Below are positions 18,633-27,227 of a stretch of DNA of 64,000 nt, in pieces. The DNA comes from an uncultured Opitutales bacterium. Its GTDB lineage: Bacteria; Verrucomicrobiota; Verrucomicrobiia; Opitutales; UBA2995. Position 1 is the first letter of the stretch, and the number at the start of each line of letters is the position of its first letter. The notes under the pieces are model-generated. The model worked only from the letters and a program-made list of their open reading frames with translations. It ran no database searches and had not been told where the DNA came from. A program made the translations under genes and the position numbers. The stretch spans positions 1 through 64,000 of the forward strand of contig CALJGU010000030.1 in NCBI GenBank assembly GCA_938075565.1. Direction: 5' to 3'.

Positions 18633-19580
18633 ATGATCTCAAATCCTATTGCCCTCTCAACTTGCTGGAATTCGCACCGCCACAAGAACGGGTACGATAT
18701 GCTCGAAGAAATCGCGGATCTTGGATTTGAGTGGACGGAACTAAGTCATGGCGTGCGTATAACCTTGGTTCCTGGCATTCACAAAGCCGTCCAAGAGGGG
18801 GTTGTTAAAGTGATCTCGGTTCACAATTTCTGCCCGCTCCCGCATGGAACACAGCATGCAGCTCCCAATCTCTACGAACCTTCCTCACTGGACGATCGAG
18901 AGAGAACCCAATGGTTGAAGTACTCCTGCCGTTCGGTCGATTTTGCTTCGGAAGTGGGGGCTAAGTACATGGTGGTTCACCTCGGCTCTGTTCACTTCTT
19001 TTGGCGAGGAGTAGCCGATAAGCTCACCAAATACTTGGATAATAAGAAACCGGCAGATCCTTTTTCAGATGATCGGTACCAAGAAATGCTGGGTAAGGCC
19101 CAGGAAAAGCTCCGTCAAAAGAAGGAGAAGCACATGGAGCTACTCCACGATTCTTTAGATGCTTTGGTTCCCTATGCTGAAGAAAAAGGCGTCACACTTG
19201 GGTTTGAAAATCGGGAAGACCTCGAGGAATTACCCATGGATGAAGATATGCCTCCTTTGCTCGACGAGTACTCAGCCTATCAAAACGTAGGTTTCTGGTA
19301 TGACCCGGGACATTCACAGGAGAAAAATGACTATGGCGTCCTGACTCCTAAACAAGTACTTGAGCAAAACGGCCCGTTCATGAAGGGAGTCCACTTTCAG
19401 GATTACACAGATGAAGGGAAAGGCCATAGAGCTCTTGGAGATGGTCTCATCGATTTTGATCCTATCTTTAAGTATCTAAATCCAGAGACGCCTTGCATAC
19501 TTGAACTGAGCCCGAGTGCTTCTCCGGAAGGTATTCTTCGTTCCAAAGACTACTTGGAAGAGAAGCTGCGAAACGGCTAG
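18633..19580 (+). CDS. Sugar phosphate isomerase/epimerase, TIM-barrel (AP_endonuc_2) family
   Basis: 315 residues. The sequence follows the xylose-isomerase-like TIM barrel plan: IADLGFEWTELSHG (strand 1), VVKVISVHNF, AKYMVVHLGSVH, GVTLGFENRE, VGFWYDPGHSQ and GVHFQDY, with His, Glu and Asp positions suited to one divalent metal ion. Members isomerise or epimerise sugars or cyclitols; the substrate is unknown. Verrucomicrobia and Planctomycetes carry many paralogues near Gfo/Idh/MocA dehydrogenases, but here the neighbours are bS21 and mutY. The stop overlaps the convergent mutY stop by 4 bases. Confidence 0.82.
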   Translation: MISNPIALSTCWNSHRHKNGYDMLEEIADLGFEWTELSHGVRITLVPGIHKAVQEGVVKVISVHNFCPLPHGTQHAAPNLYEPSSLDDRERTQWLKYSCRSVDFASEVGAKYMVVHLGSVHFFWRGVADKLTKYLDNKKPADPFSDDRYQEMLGKAQEKLRQKKEKHMELLHDSLDALVPYAEEKGVTLGFENREDLEELPMDEDMPPLLDEYSAYQNVGFWYDPGHSQEKNDYGVLTPKQVLEQNGPFMKGVHFQDYTDEGKGHRALGDGLIDFDPIFKYLNPETPCILELSPSASPEGILRSKDYLEEKLRNG

Positions 19581-20638
19581 AGCAGTTCGAGCTGATCCTT
19601 CTGCAGGATTTCCTGGATCCACCGTTTGTGCGGACCCGATAGCGTAGCGGAATCCAATTGATCACGATCAATCCAAACAAGATCTGGATTATCTGCGACA
19701 CTGATCCCTGTAAGTTGCCAAATCGGTTCTGTGATTTGCGAGTTACTGATTCCGCGCTTTTTGGTCAGAAAAGGTGACTGACCTTGCTTCTTAAGCGCCC
19801 GGTTCGAAGTCCCAAGCATTTCCAGAGCTGGCAGTTCCAGAATGCCTGATAGTCTGCGGCTGGCGTCATTGGCTTTGTGCAGTAAAAGTTGTTTGTCCGT
19901 TAATACCCAGGCACGGTCGATCGTTTCGAGCTTCACTTTCTTGGCTACTTTCTTGGGCAACGATTCCGGCTTATCATCTTTGGCCAGGCACCCAAGCGCG
20001 AGCGGGCACACTTGGCATTGTGGATTTGCCTTGGTGCACAAAGTAGCCCCCAGCTCCATCATTGCTTCGTTGTGTGTGCCGGGCTCAACGTGATCGAGAA
20101 GTGCGTCCGCAAGCGGTGTGAATGCCTTCATCGCCTGGGTATTGTCTTTGTATATGGTATGGTCGGCGGTAAGACGGCAAAGAATACGGATGACGTTGCC
20201 ATCTACGCAGGCAACCGGATGTTTGTAGGTGATACTGGTGATCGCTGCGGCTGTGTAGGCTCCAATGCCTTTGAACTGTTGCCAATCTTCTGGGTCTTTG
20301 GGGATGTTTTCCAGCTTCGATATATCTTTGGCCAATTGGTGCAAATTCCGCGCCCGTGAATAATATCCCAGACCTTCCCAGTGTTTGAGAACCGTTGCTT
20401 CCTTCGCCTTCGCTAATGTCTGGAAGTCAGGAAAACGCTTTAGCCATTTATCATAATAGGGAAGAACCGTTTTAACCTGGGTCTGCTGGAGCATGAACTC
20501 CGAGACTACGGTTGGGTAGAGGGAGGCTAATCGGCGCCAGGGAAGGTCGCGTTTATTTTTCTTAAACCACTCGGAAAGCGAGCTCCTCAGCTTGGGAGCC
20601 ATTTTATTCAAGTAGGAAACTGTTGTATTTTTGGGCAA
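19577..20638 (-). CDS. mutY: A/G-specific adenine DNA glycosylase MutY
   Basis: 353 residues. The endonuclease III-like core has MLQQTQVKTVLPYYDKW, the helix-hairpin-helix region (FKGIGAYTAAAI) followed by the catalytic Asp segment VACVDGNVIR, and the 4Fe-4S loop C-x6-C-x2-C-x5-C (CTKANPQCQVCPLALGC). A C-terminal NUDIX-like domain (about 225-353) recognises 8-oxoguanine. It removes adenine mispaired with 8-oxoG. It is divergent from rnhC with only 23 bases between the preferred starts, so both promoters are very compact or overlap the coding ends. Confidence 0.95.
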   Translation of the reverse strand: MPKNTTVSYLNKMAPKLRSSLSEWFKKNKRDLPWRRLASLYPTVVSEFMLQQTQVKTVLPYYDKWLKRFPDFQTLAKAKEATVLKHWEGLGYYSRARNLHQLAKDISKLENIPKDPEDWQQFKGIGAYTAAAITSITYKHPVACVDGNVIRILCRLTADHTIYKDNTQAMKAFTPLADALLDHVEPGTHNEAMMELGATLCTKANPQCQVCPLALGCLAKDDKPESLPKKVAKKVKLETIDRAWVLTDKQLLLHKANDASRRLSGILELPALEMLGTSNRALKKQGQSPFLTKKRGISNSQITEPIWQLTGISVADNPDLVWIDRDQLDSATLSGPHKRWIQEILQKDQLELL

Positions 20639-20661
20639 AGGTCGCTGAAGATAGTTGTTTT

Positions 20662-21636
20662 ATGAGCCGAAATTATAAAGACTTTGAGGTCGAGGAAGAA
20701 AAGAAGATCACCATGTATACGCGAAAGCTGTCGGACGACGAGGCCGACAAGCTGGAGAATTGGTGTAAGGGCCGCGGTTGGGGTGAAAACGAAGTAGCCT
20801 ATGCGCGCTTTGCCTTCAAGGGTCCAAAAATAAACTTGGTCATGTATACCAGCGGTAAGTTGGTGATTCAGGGTAAGATGACCCAAGACTTTGTGCAGGA
20901 TGTTATAGAGCCGGAAATCATCATGGTCGCTGAGTTGGGTTACGATGAGGTGCTTCATCCTGAATGGTTTGAACCGCATGCAGGTATGGATGAATCAGGT
21001 AAGGGTGATTTATTTGGGCCAGTGATCTGTGCCACAGTTATCGCCGATGGAGATATGGTTCGTAAATGGATGGATGCTGGAATTAAAGACAGTAAAAAGA
21101 TTGCTGATCCTCAGATCCTCCGACTCGAAAAAGTTATTTTAAGAACCAAAGGGGTGGTCGTTGAGAAATCCTTTTGTGGAATGTCTAAGTATAACGAGCT
21201 GATGGGGCGACCGAAGGCCAATTTGAATAAGCTCATCGCTTGGCTGCATGCCAAGGCGCTCGAAGCTGCACTTGATAAAAAGCATGTTCCCTGGGGAATG
21301 CTTGATCAATTCAGCAAGCAACCTCTGGTGCAAAAGCAGGTGAAGCGGAAAGATTTTGAATTAAAGATGGAAACCAAGGCTGAGTCCGACCCGGTTGTTG
21401 CGGCGGCTTCCATCATCGCTCGTGCGGAATTCCTCCGACAGTTGAGAAAAGTTTCCACCGGATTTGGTGAGGAGTTACTAAAAGGTGCGGGAGCTGCAAC
21501 CAAAGCTCAGGGCGTTAAGCTGGTTGAAAAGCTTGGCCCCGATCGCTTGGGAGAATTTGCCAAAATGCATTTCAAAACTAGTTACGAAATCCTTGGACTT
21601 CCCGTTCCACAAAAAACGACTTGGGTGAAGAGATAG
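20662..21636 (+). CDS. rnhC: Ribonuclease HIII
   Basis: 324 residues from the ATG at 20662; a start at 20623 would overlap mutY and adds no homology. The N-terminal part (about 1-95) is a TBP-like domain typical of RNase HIII. The RNase H fold begins with AGMDESGKGDLFGPV, whose DESGKGD form separates HIII from HII (DEAGRGP). Later acidic residues lie in IKDSKKIAD, WGMLDQF and ESDPVVAAASIIARAEFL. It degrades RNA in RNA-DNA hybrids. The stop lies 4 bases before rnhB, making a tandem pair of the two paralogous type 2 RNases H. Confidence 0.95.
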   Translation: MSRNYKDFEVEEEKKITMYTRKLSDDEADKLENWCKGRGWGENEVAYARFAFKGPKINLVMYTSGKLVIQGKMTQDFVQDVIEPEIIMVAELGYDEVLHPEWFEPHAGMDESGKGDLFGPVICATVIADGDMVRKWMDAGIKDSKKIADPQILRLEKVILRTKGVVVEKSFCGMSKYNELMGRPKANLNKLIAWLHAKALEAALDKKHVPWGMLDQFSKQPLVQKQVKRKDFELKMETKAESDPVVAAASIIARAEFLRQLRKVSTGFGEELLKGAGAATKAQGVKLVEKLGPDRLGEFAKMHFKTSYEILGLPVPQKTTWVKR

Positions 21637-21640
21637 GTCC

Positions 21641-22342
21641 ATGCAGCTCCTCGACTTTGATCTGCAACACCTGGAGGACGTTCCTGCAGTCATTGGAGTA
21701 GACGAAGCGGGCAGGGGACCTCTAGCTGGGCCGGTCAGTGCGGCGGCTGTTTATTTAAGGAAAGACTTTTATCAATCAGAATGGGCGGCTGAGAATGCGA
21801 CGGAGATTAATGACTCCAAGCAATTAACTGAGAAGAAGCGCGAACACTTGTTCGAGGCCATTATCCAGGCAGAGCCGGGGTTGATTCATTTCGCCAGTTT
21901 CATGGCCGACATCGATGATATCGAGTCACTCAACATCCTAGGGGCGACCCGGAAATCGATGGCTAATTGTATTCAACAGCTTCAATCCTTGGACGATTGT
22001 CCCTTCCAGGTGCCAGACGAAGGAAACGATTGGCTATTTCGTGAATCCGAAGGATCAACCGTGGCTCGTATCTTGGTTGATGGAAAACCACTGAAGCCAT
22101 TCCCATTCGTTCATACCGCGATTGTAAAGGGTGACGGCAAGTCCCTGGCTATTGCCATGGCGTCCATCATAGCCAAAGTTACGCGAGATCGCTATATGCA
22201 AAAGCAAGCGGAGCGTTATCCTGCCTATGGATTTACTTCCAATAAAGGCTATGGGACCAAGAAGCACATCGAGGCTTTAAAGTCACATGGCCCCTGTAAA
22301 ATTCATCGACCCAGCTTCCTAAACAACATTCTCTCTACCTAG
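21641..22342 (+). CDS. rnhB: Ribonuclease HII
   Basis: 233 residues. It opens the catalytic fold with IGVDEAGRGPLAGPV, followed by NDSKQLTEKKRE, the RILVDG strand and KGDGKSLAIAMASIIAKVTRDR, then YGFTSNKGYGTKKH, all hallmarks of RNase HII. It cuts 5' of ribonucleotides embedded in DNA. It is somewhat longer than E. coli RnhB, with an insert of about 25 residues (about 110-135) between the alpha/beta units. It is directly downstream of rnhC, and glpD starts 1 base after the stop, so the genes form a compact operon. Confidence 0.95.
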   Translation: MQLLDFDLQHLEDVPAVIGVDEAGRGPLAGPVSAAAVYLRKDFYQSEWAAENATEINDSKQLTEKKREHLFEAIIQAEPGLIHFASFMADIDDIESLNILGATRKSMANCIQQLQSLDDCPFQVPDEGNDWLFRESEGSTVARILVDGKPLKPFPFVHTAIVKGDGKSLAIAMASIIAKVTRDRYMQKQAERYPAYGFTSNKGYGTKKHIEALKSHGPCKIHRPSFLNNILST

Positions 22343-22343
22343 T

Positions 22344-23912
22344 ATGAATCGCGCACGAGGTATCGCACGTATCAAATCCGAATCTCTCCCCTGGGATATG
22401 GTCATTATTGGTGGAGGAGCTACCGGATTGGGTTGTGCCTTGGATTCCGTCTCCAGGGGCTATCGAACATTGTTGCTGGAACAGGCGGACTTCTCCAACG
22501 GAACGTCGAGTCGCAGTACCAAGTTGATCCATGGAGGCGTTCGATACTTGCGACAGGGAAACGTATCATTGGTTAAAGAGTCCTTGGCTGAACGCGGTTG
22601 GCTTTTAAACCATTTGCCTCATCTGGTAACACCGCAGCTATTTCTTATACCCACCTATTCCTGGGTTGAAACCTGGTACTATCGCATGGGACTTTGGATG
22701 TATGATCGCCTGGCAGGAAGCCTGCGAATTCATTCCTCCAAGCGCTGCAACAAAGAGCAGGCGCTTGAGCGAGTTCCTGCTTTAAAATCGGATACCCTCG
22801 CTGGTGGGGTGGTCTATTGGGATGGTCAATTCGATGATGCTCGGTTGTGTGTGCAGACAGTGAAGACCATTTGGAGGCGTGGTCATTTGGCTCTCAACTA
22901 TATGAAAGTGACCCGGCTCAACAAAGAGGCCGGTCGAGTAACCGGTATTGAAGTTCTTGATACGGTCGGTAATGAAACCTTTTCGATCAATGCCCGTGTC
23001 GTTATTCAAGCCACTGGAATCTTTTCTGACACGATCCGTGCCGAAGACACTCCGAATGTGAAGCCGATCATTCGTTCTAGTCGAGGAAGCCACTTGGTTG
23101 TAGATGGAGATTTTCTTCCAAACGGAAACGCCATCATGGTGCCGAAAACATCTGACGGGCGCTTATTGTTTCTAGTCCCCTGGTTGGGGAAAGTAATTGT
23201 TGGGACGACCGACGTGCCCGATGACGATCTCTGCCTGGAACCGAAGCCAACAGAAGAAGAAATAGAATTCATGTTGGAGAATGCGGCTCCCTATCTGACT
23301 CGTCCCATTGAGAAGAAAGATATCCGCAGCGTGTATTCCGGTCTCCGCCCGCTAGTTATGGATCCGAAAAAACAGGGCGATACATCCGCCCTTTCACGGA
23401 ATCATGTCATCGAAGTGAGTCCCTCAGGTTTGATAACGATTGCCGGTGGTAAATGGACAACTTTTCGGAAGATGGGAGAGGATGCCATCGATAAGGCTAT
23501 CGAAGTGGGGCAACTCGCCGAACGAGCCTCCCGTTCCATGGCTACTCGTTACTCGGCTTACGACGAAGACCTTCCCAAAGAGCCCACTCGGTTTGGCCAA
23601 TTTGGGCTCGATGCCAGGCATTTGAAGACGATGATTTCCTGGAAACCGAAATTGGACGAAGCCATCCACGAGCGATTACCCTATTGTTGGGCTGAGGTCT
23701 TATGGGCCATTGAAAACGAACTCGTGGAATCGGTAGAAGATGTTTTATCGCGCCGAACACGTTCTTTACTGCTTGATGCGCAGGCGGCTATCGAAGCCGC
23801 TCCAGAAGTCGCCCGGTTCATGGCCAAGAAAATGGATCGTGATGAAGCTTGGATTCAATCTTCCGTTGATTCCTTTTTGGAAATCGCAAATAACTATTTA
23901 CCAAAATCATGA
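22344..23912 (+). CDS. glpD: Glycerol-3-phosphate dehydrogenase, FAD-dependent
   Basis: 522 residues. The FAD dinucleotide fold is VIIGGGATGLGCALD (about 20-34), followed by the GlpD signature NGTSSRSTKLIHGGVRYL. The DAO domain continues through RSSRGSHLVVD, VGTTDVPDDD and SVYSGLRPLV, with IAGGKWTTFRKMGEDAID near the end and the C-terminal GlpD domain after it. It oxidises glycerol-3-phosphate to DHAP at the membrane and passes electrons to quinone. No glpK or glpF is near, so the gene may serve phospholipid turnover rather than an inducible glycerol operon. Its TGA overlaps the next ATG. Confidence 0.93.
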   Translation: MNRARGIARIKSESLPWDMVIIGGGATGLGCALDSVSRGYRTLLLEQADFSNGTSSRSTKLIHGGVRYLRQGNVSLVKESLAERGWLLNHLPHLVTPQLFLIPTYSWVETWYYRMGLWMYDRLAGSLRIHSSKRCNKEQALERVPALKSDTLAGGVVYWDGQFDDARLCVQTVKTIWRRGHLALNYMKVTRLNKEAGRVTGIEVLDTVGNETFSINARVVIQATGIFSDTIRAEDTPNVKPIIRSSRGSHLVVDGDFLPNGNAIMVPKTSDGRLLFLVPWLGKVIVGTTDVPDDDLCLEPKPTEEEIEFMLENAAPYLTRPIEKKDIRSVYSGLRPLVMDPKKQGDTSALSRNHVIEVSPSGLITIAGGKWTTFRKMGEDAIDKAIEVGQLAERASRSMATRYSAYDEDLPKEPTRFGQFGLDARHLKTMISWKPKLDEAIHERLPYCWAEVLWAIENELVESVEDVLSRRTRSLLLDAQAAIEAAPEVARFMAKKMDRDEAWIQSSVDSFLEIANNYLPKS

Positions 23913-24346
23913 AGGATAATCTAAAACAACTCCACCAGAAGGCGCGTTTGGCGCGTGATCCAATTGCTACTGAGGCCTACGGCGCTGCGCTAGCTGCTAT
24001 TCAAGAAGGCGAAGTCCGAGCAAATAAGGACTTTGATGAGGCTCAGCAGATCCAAGTGGTGCAGAAGGAGGCTGGTAAATTCAAAGAGTCTGCTGAGGCC
24101 TTTGCCAAGGCAAGTCGCGATGACAAGGCAGGTGAGTTAAATCAATGTGTTGAATTACTTACAGCCCTGCTCCCGGCCAAGCTGGAAGAAAGTGCCTATC
24201 CTGAATTAGTTGCCAAAGCGATTGAAGCGACGGTTGCTAGTAGCATGAAAGAAATGGGAATCGTGATGGGGCAGCTAAAGAAAGAGCATGGAGCTGCATT
24301 GGATATGAAGATCGCCTCGGCCCAAGTGAAGGCTGCGTTATCCTAA
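23909..24346 (+). CDS. GatB/YqeY-family protein
   Basis: 145 residues, almost entirely helical. It matches the YqeY family by length and by the C-terminal segment (EATVASSMKEMGIVMGQLKKEHGAALDMKIAS). YqeY resembles the tRNA-binding tail domain of GatB and is often placed next to dnaG, rpoD or rpsU; its molecular role is unproven. The usual N-terminal motif is weaker here. The ATG overlaps the glpD stop (ATGA), indicating coupling. Confidence 0.78.
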   Translation: MKDNLKQLHQKARLARDPIATEAYGAALAAIQEGEVRANKDFDEAQQIQVVQKEAGKFKESAEAFAKASRDDKAGELNQCVELLTALLPAKLEESAYPELVAKAIEATVASSMKEMGIVMGQLKKEHGAALDMKIASAQVKAALS

Positions 24347-24417
24347 AACAGTTTTGGTTTTAATTATCTGGAACGACATGAGTGGAGGCTCTACGGTGCC
24401 CCTCCCTGAATTTTATT

Positions 24418-25176
24418 ATGAGCCAACAAGAGCTATTACTCGGTGTTAACATCGATCACTGCGCAACGGTCAGACAAGCCCGGTATCGTGAGTCCGCTGA
24501 AACAACGGGCGGAATTGTGGAGCCGGATCCTGTATTTTTTGCCCAGCAATGTGAGATTGCTGGAGCTGATAGTATAACCGTTCACTTGCGTGAAGACCGG
24601 CGCCATATGCAAGAGCGTGACGTGGAGCGACTTCGTGAGTGTCTTCGGATTCCCTTGAATCTGGAAATGGCAGCTACGGATGCGATGCTGGACTTTGCCT
24701 TAGAGTTGAAACCTGACTACGCCTGCATCGTTCCCGAAAGTCGGGAGGAGATTACAACCGAAGGAGGACTTGATGTCATCGAGTTCAAAGATCGAGTTGC
24801 CAAGGTCGTCAATGGCCTGAATGAGGCCGGCGTCATTGTAAGTCTATTCATCGACCCAGAGCCGGCGCATATCCAGGCTTCGGCTGATTTAGGAGCGACT
24901 GCAGTGGAGCTTCATACTGGGGCCTACTCGAATGCTTATTATTCTTCGGAACGGGAGAATGAGTTTTCACGACTCAAATCCGGCGCGGAATTGGGTCACG
25001 GGTGTGGATTACAGATTAATGCAGGCCATGGCATCAATTACGTGAACGTGAGTGAAGTTCGTACGCTTCCGCACTTACATGAATTGAACATCGGGCATAG
25101 TCTTGTCAGCCGTGCGTTATTCACGGGTGTTCAAGAATCGGTGCGCGAGATGAGGAGGTTGATGAATGTCCTATGA
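24418..25176 (+). CDS. pdxJ: Pyridoxine 5'-phosphate synthase
   Basis: 252 residues from the ATG at 24418; the frame is open to 24382 but homology begins at LLLGVNIDHCATVRQARY. PdxJ motifs follow: ADSITVHLREDRRHM, LNLEMAATDAML, CIVPESREEITTEGGLDV, VSLFIDPEP, VELHTGAYSNAY and INAGHGINYVNV, ending with ELNIGHSLVSRALFTGV. It condenses 1-deoxyxylulose-5-phosphate with 3-amino-2-oxopropyl phosphate to give vitamin B6 phosphate. It overlaps acpS by 11 bases, the common pdxJ-acpS arrangement. Confidence 0.96.
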   Translation: MSQQELLLGVNIDHCATVRQARYRESAETTGGIVEPDPVFFAQQCEIAGADSITVHLREDRRHMQERDVERLRECLRIPLNLEMAATDAMLDFALELKPDYACIVPESREEITTEGGLDVIEFKDRVAKVVNGLNEAGVIVSLFIDPEPAHIQASADLGATAVELHTGAYSNAYYSSERENEFSRLKSGAELGHGCGLQINAGHGINYVNVSEVRTLPHLHELNIGHSLVSRALFTGVQESVREMRRLMNVL

Positions 25177-25615
25177 GGAATCCAGCCTGACTGAGTTGGC
25201 TGCGACTTTTCCCGCTGGAGCCACCTTTCTCAATGTGGGCGTTGACGTGATCGAAGTCGAGCGTGTGCGAGAAGTCTATGAACGACAAAAAGATCGTTTC
25301 CTCAAACGTGTATTCACTCAAGAGGAGCAAGATTACTGTATGAGTAAATCCAATCCGTTTCCGCATTTAGCGGTACGGTTTGCAGCAAAGGAAGCGGTCT
25401 CAAAAAGCTTTTCTACAGGAATTGGAAAACTCTTCAGTTGGACCTCCTGCTCTATTTACCATGGCTCGCGTATGGAGCCACTTGTGCGTTTCGATGATCT
25501 GAGTAAAGCTTTGTTGGAAACACTAGGGGCTACGGATGTTCGTATCACATTATCCCATACAAGCACTACCGCAGTGGCTGTTGCAGTTTTAGTAAGCGAA
25601 ACCAAAGGCGAATAA
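25166..25615 (+). CDS. acpS: Holo-[acyl-carrier-protein] synthase
   Basis: 149 residues. The phosphopantetheinyl transferase signature is GVDVIEVERV (D27) and RFAAKEAVSKSF (E76), the two magnesium-binding acids, with TLSHTSTTAVAVAVL at the end. It transfers 4'-phosphopantetheine to ACP. Compared with typical AcpS of about 125 residues it has an N-terminal extension of roughly 22 residues; no better internal start is visible. It overlaps pdxJ and is followed 1 base later by nnrDE. Confidence 0.94.
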   Translation: MSYEESSLTELAATFPAGATFLNVGVDVIEVERVREVYERQKDRFLKRVFTQEEQDYCMSKSNPFPHLAVRFAAKEAVSKSFSTGIGKLFSWTSCSIYHGSRMEPLVRFDDLSKALLETLGATDVRITLSHTSTTAVAVAVLVSETKGE

Positions 25616-25616
25616 G

Positions 25617-27185
25617 ATGACCCTTCGAGATCCCGGCTACATGCATCCAGTACTTGATTGTGCCGAGTCTCAAACTTTTGAGAAAGACTACGTTCAAGAC
25701 GATGAAGTAGAAGAGTGGAAGGCTATGAATTGTGCTGGCGCAGCAATCGCTCACCAGGCACAGCTTGATGTTCAGGAGGTATTGGGAGAGAGACCGATAC
25801 GTCGTGCACTCATACTTGTTGGCAAAGGACACAATGGGGGTGATGCATTGATTGCTACAGGCCATATCCTGACTTCGAATATCGAGGCACAGGCAGACTT
25901 GGTTTTTCCTTATGGGCTAGGGCACCTGCGACCCTTAGTCAGTCGATGCCTGGACCAGTTGCAGGCAGCATGTGGTAATAGGCTTCGTTACCTATCATTA
26001 AGATCTGGAGACCAGGGCACCATTGAAGGGCAGTTGAGATTATTTCTCGGAGACGAAGGGTTTGATCTTTGTCTGGATGGCATTTTGGGGATGCAATTTA
26101 AGCCTCCTCTTCGCATGCCGGCCTTGGAGCTACTGAAATGGACGAATGCTCACGAAGGAATCGCCTGTCGAATTGCGGTCGATCTTCCTAGTGGGATAGG
26201 GGATGATGCCGATCAGGATGCATTTCGAGCCGACTTCACTTACGCTACCGGAATTGCCAAGTCGGCTTTGTTCGCATCTGCAAATCGATCAAAGGTAGGT
26301 CGTATCCGCTATCTTGACATCGGGTTTTTCGAGCAATCTGTAGAGGCCAGCCGTTACGTATTGTCCAAAGCTATCCTGGCTTTTCAAAGAAGCCTGCGTT
26401 TGTCACAGACGCACAAGAAAACTTATGGACATGTCTTTTTACTGGGCGGTTCGACCACCATGCCTGGAGCTATATTGATGGCGACTCGATCTGCACTTAA
26501 AAGCGGAGTGGGCCTGGTTACCTGTTTCGTCCCGGAAAGTATCGTTGCTGAAGCAGCGGCAAAGATTCCTGAAGCCATGTGGGTAGGTTTGCCCGAGATC
26601 CCAGATCATGGGGGATTGGCCCTGGAAGGTATTGGTCTGATTCGCCAGCATGCCAAAAAAGCAAGTGGGTGGGTCATCGGCCCGGGAATGGGTACGCATG
26701 ATGAGACAGCAACTTTGATTGAAGAGGCACTTGCATTGAGTGATGCTCCAGTATTGCTCGATGCAGATGGATTACGCCCGAGCATCGTTGCTCGTGATTG
26801 GCAGGGCCGATCTTGCGTAGTCAGTCCTCACGTTGGAGAATTTAATCGGCTCTTAGGTCGTGAGTTGAATACTCCCGTTTCCGAGATGGATGTTTTGAAG
26901 TTCGCCAAGGATACCGGTTGCGTTGTCATCATGAAAGGATCGCCTACTTTAATCTCAGACGGGGAACTTGCTGTATACTCCTGTGCCGGTGGTCCAGTCT
27001 TGGCGCGGGGTGGTAGTGGCGATATTTTGTCGGGTCTCGTAGGGGGACGCATTGCTATCCCGGATAATGATTTATTGGTGTCCGTCGCTGAAGGGGTAGC
27101 CTGGCAAGGCAGCGCGGCAGATGCCATGGCCCAACGGCAAGGACAAGTGGCTGCGCAAGCGACTGATATTTTGAGTTTTCTTTAA
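25617..27185 (+). CDS. nnr: Bifunctional NAD(P)HX epimerase/dehydratase (YjeF)
   Basis: 522 residues with two domains. The N-terminal YjeF_N epimerase (about 25-225) shows VGKGHNGGDALIATGHI, DGILGMQF and AVDLPSGIGDD. The C-terminal ADP/ATP-dependent dehydratase (about 245-520) shows VFLLGGSTTMPGAILMA, GWVIGPGMGTHDE, DADGLRPS, SPHVGEFNRLLG and ARGGSGDILSGLVGG. Together they repair hydrated NADH and NADPH. The order pdxJ-acpS-nnr is frequent in bacteria. The next gene, the dprA remnant, begins 42 bases later on the same strand. Confidence 0.94.
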   Translation: MTLRDPGYMHPVLDCAESQTFEKDYVQDDEVEEWKAMNCAGAAIAHQAQLDVQEVLGERPIRRALILVGKGHNGGDALIATGHILTSNIEAQADLVFPYGLGHLRPLVSRCLDQLQAACGNRLRYLSLRSGDQGTIEGQLRLFLGDEGFDLCLDGILGMQFKPPLRMPALELLKWTNAHEGIACRIAVDLPSGIGDDADQDAFRADFTYATGIAKSALFASANRSKVGRIRYLDIGFFEQSVEASRYVLSKAILAFQRSLRLSQTHKKTYGHVFLLGGSTTMPGAILMATRSALKSGVGLVTCFVPESIVAEAAAKIPEAMWVGLPEIPDHGGLALEGIGLIRQHAKKASGWVIGPGMGTHDETATLIEEALALSDAPVLLDADGLRPSIVARDWQGRSCVVSPHVGEFNRLLGRELNTPVSEMDVLKFAKDTGCVVIMKGSPTLISDGELAVYSCAGGPVLARGGSGDILSGLVGGRIAIPDNDLLVSVAEGVAWQGSAADAMAQRQGQVAAQATDILSFL

Positions 27186-27227
27186 GGCGGGATTGATGCA
27201 GGGTAGTTACTAACTCTCTGATTCTCA

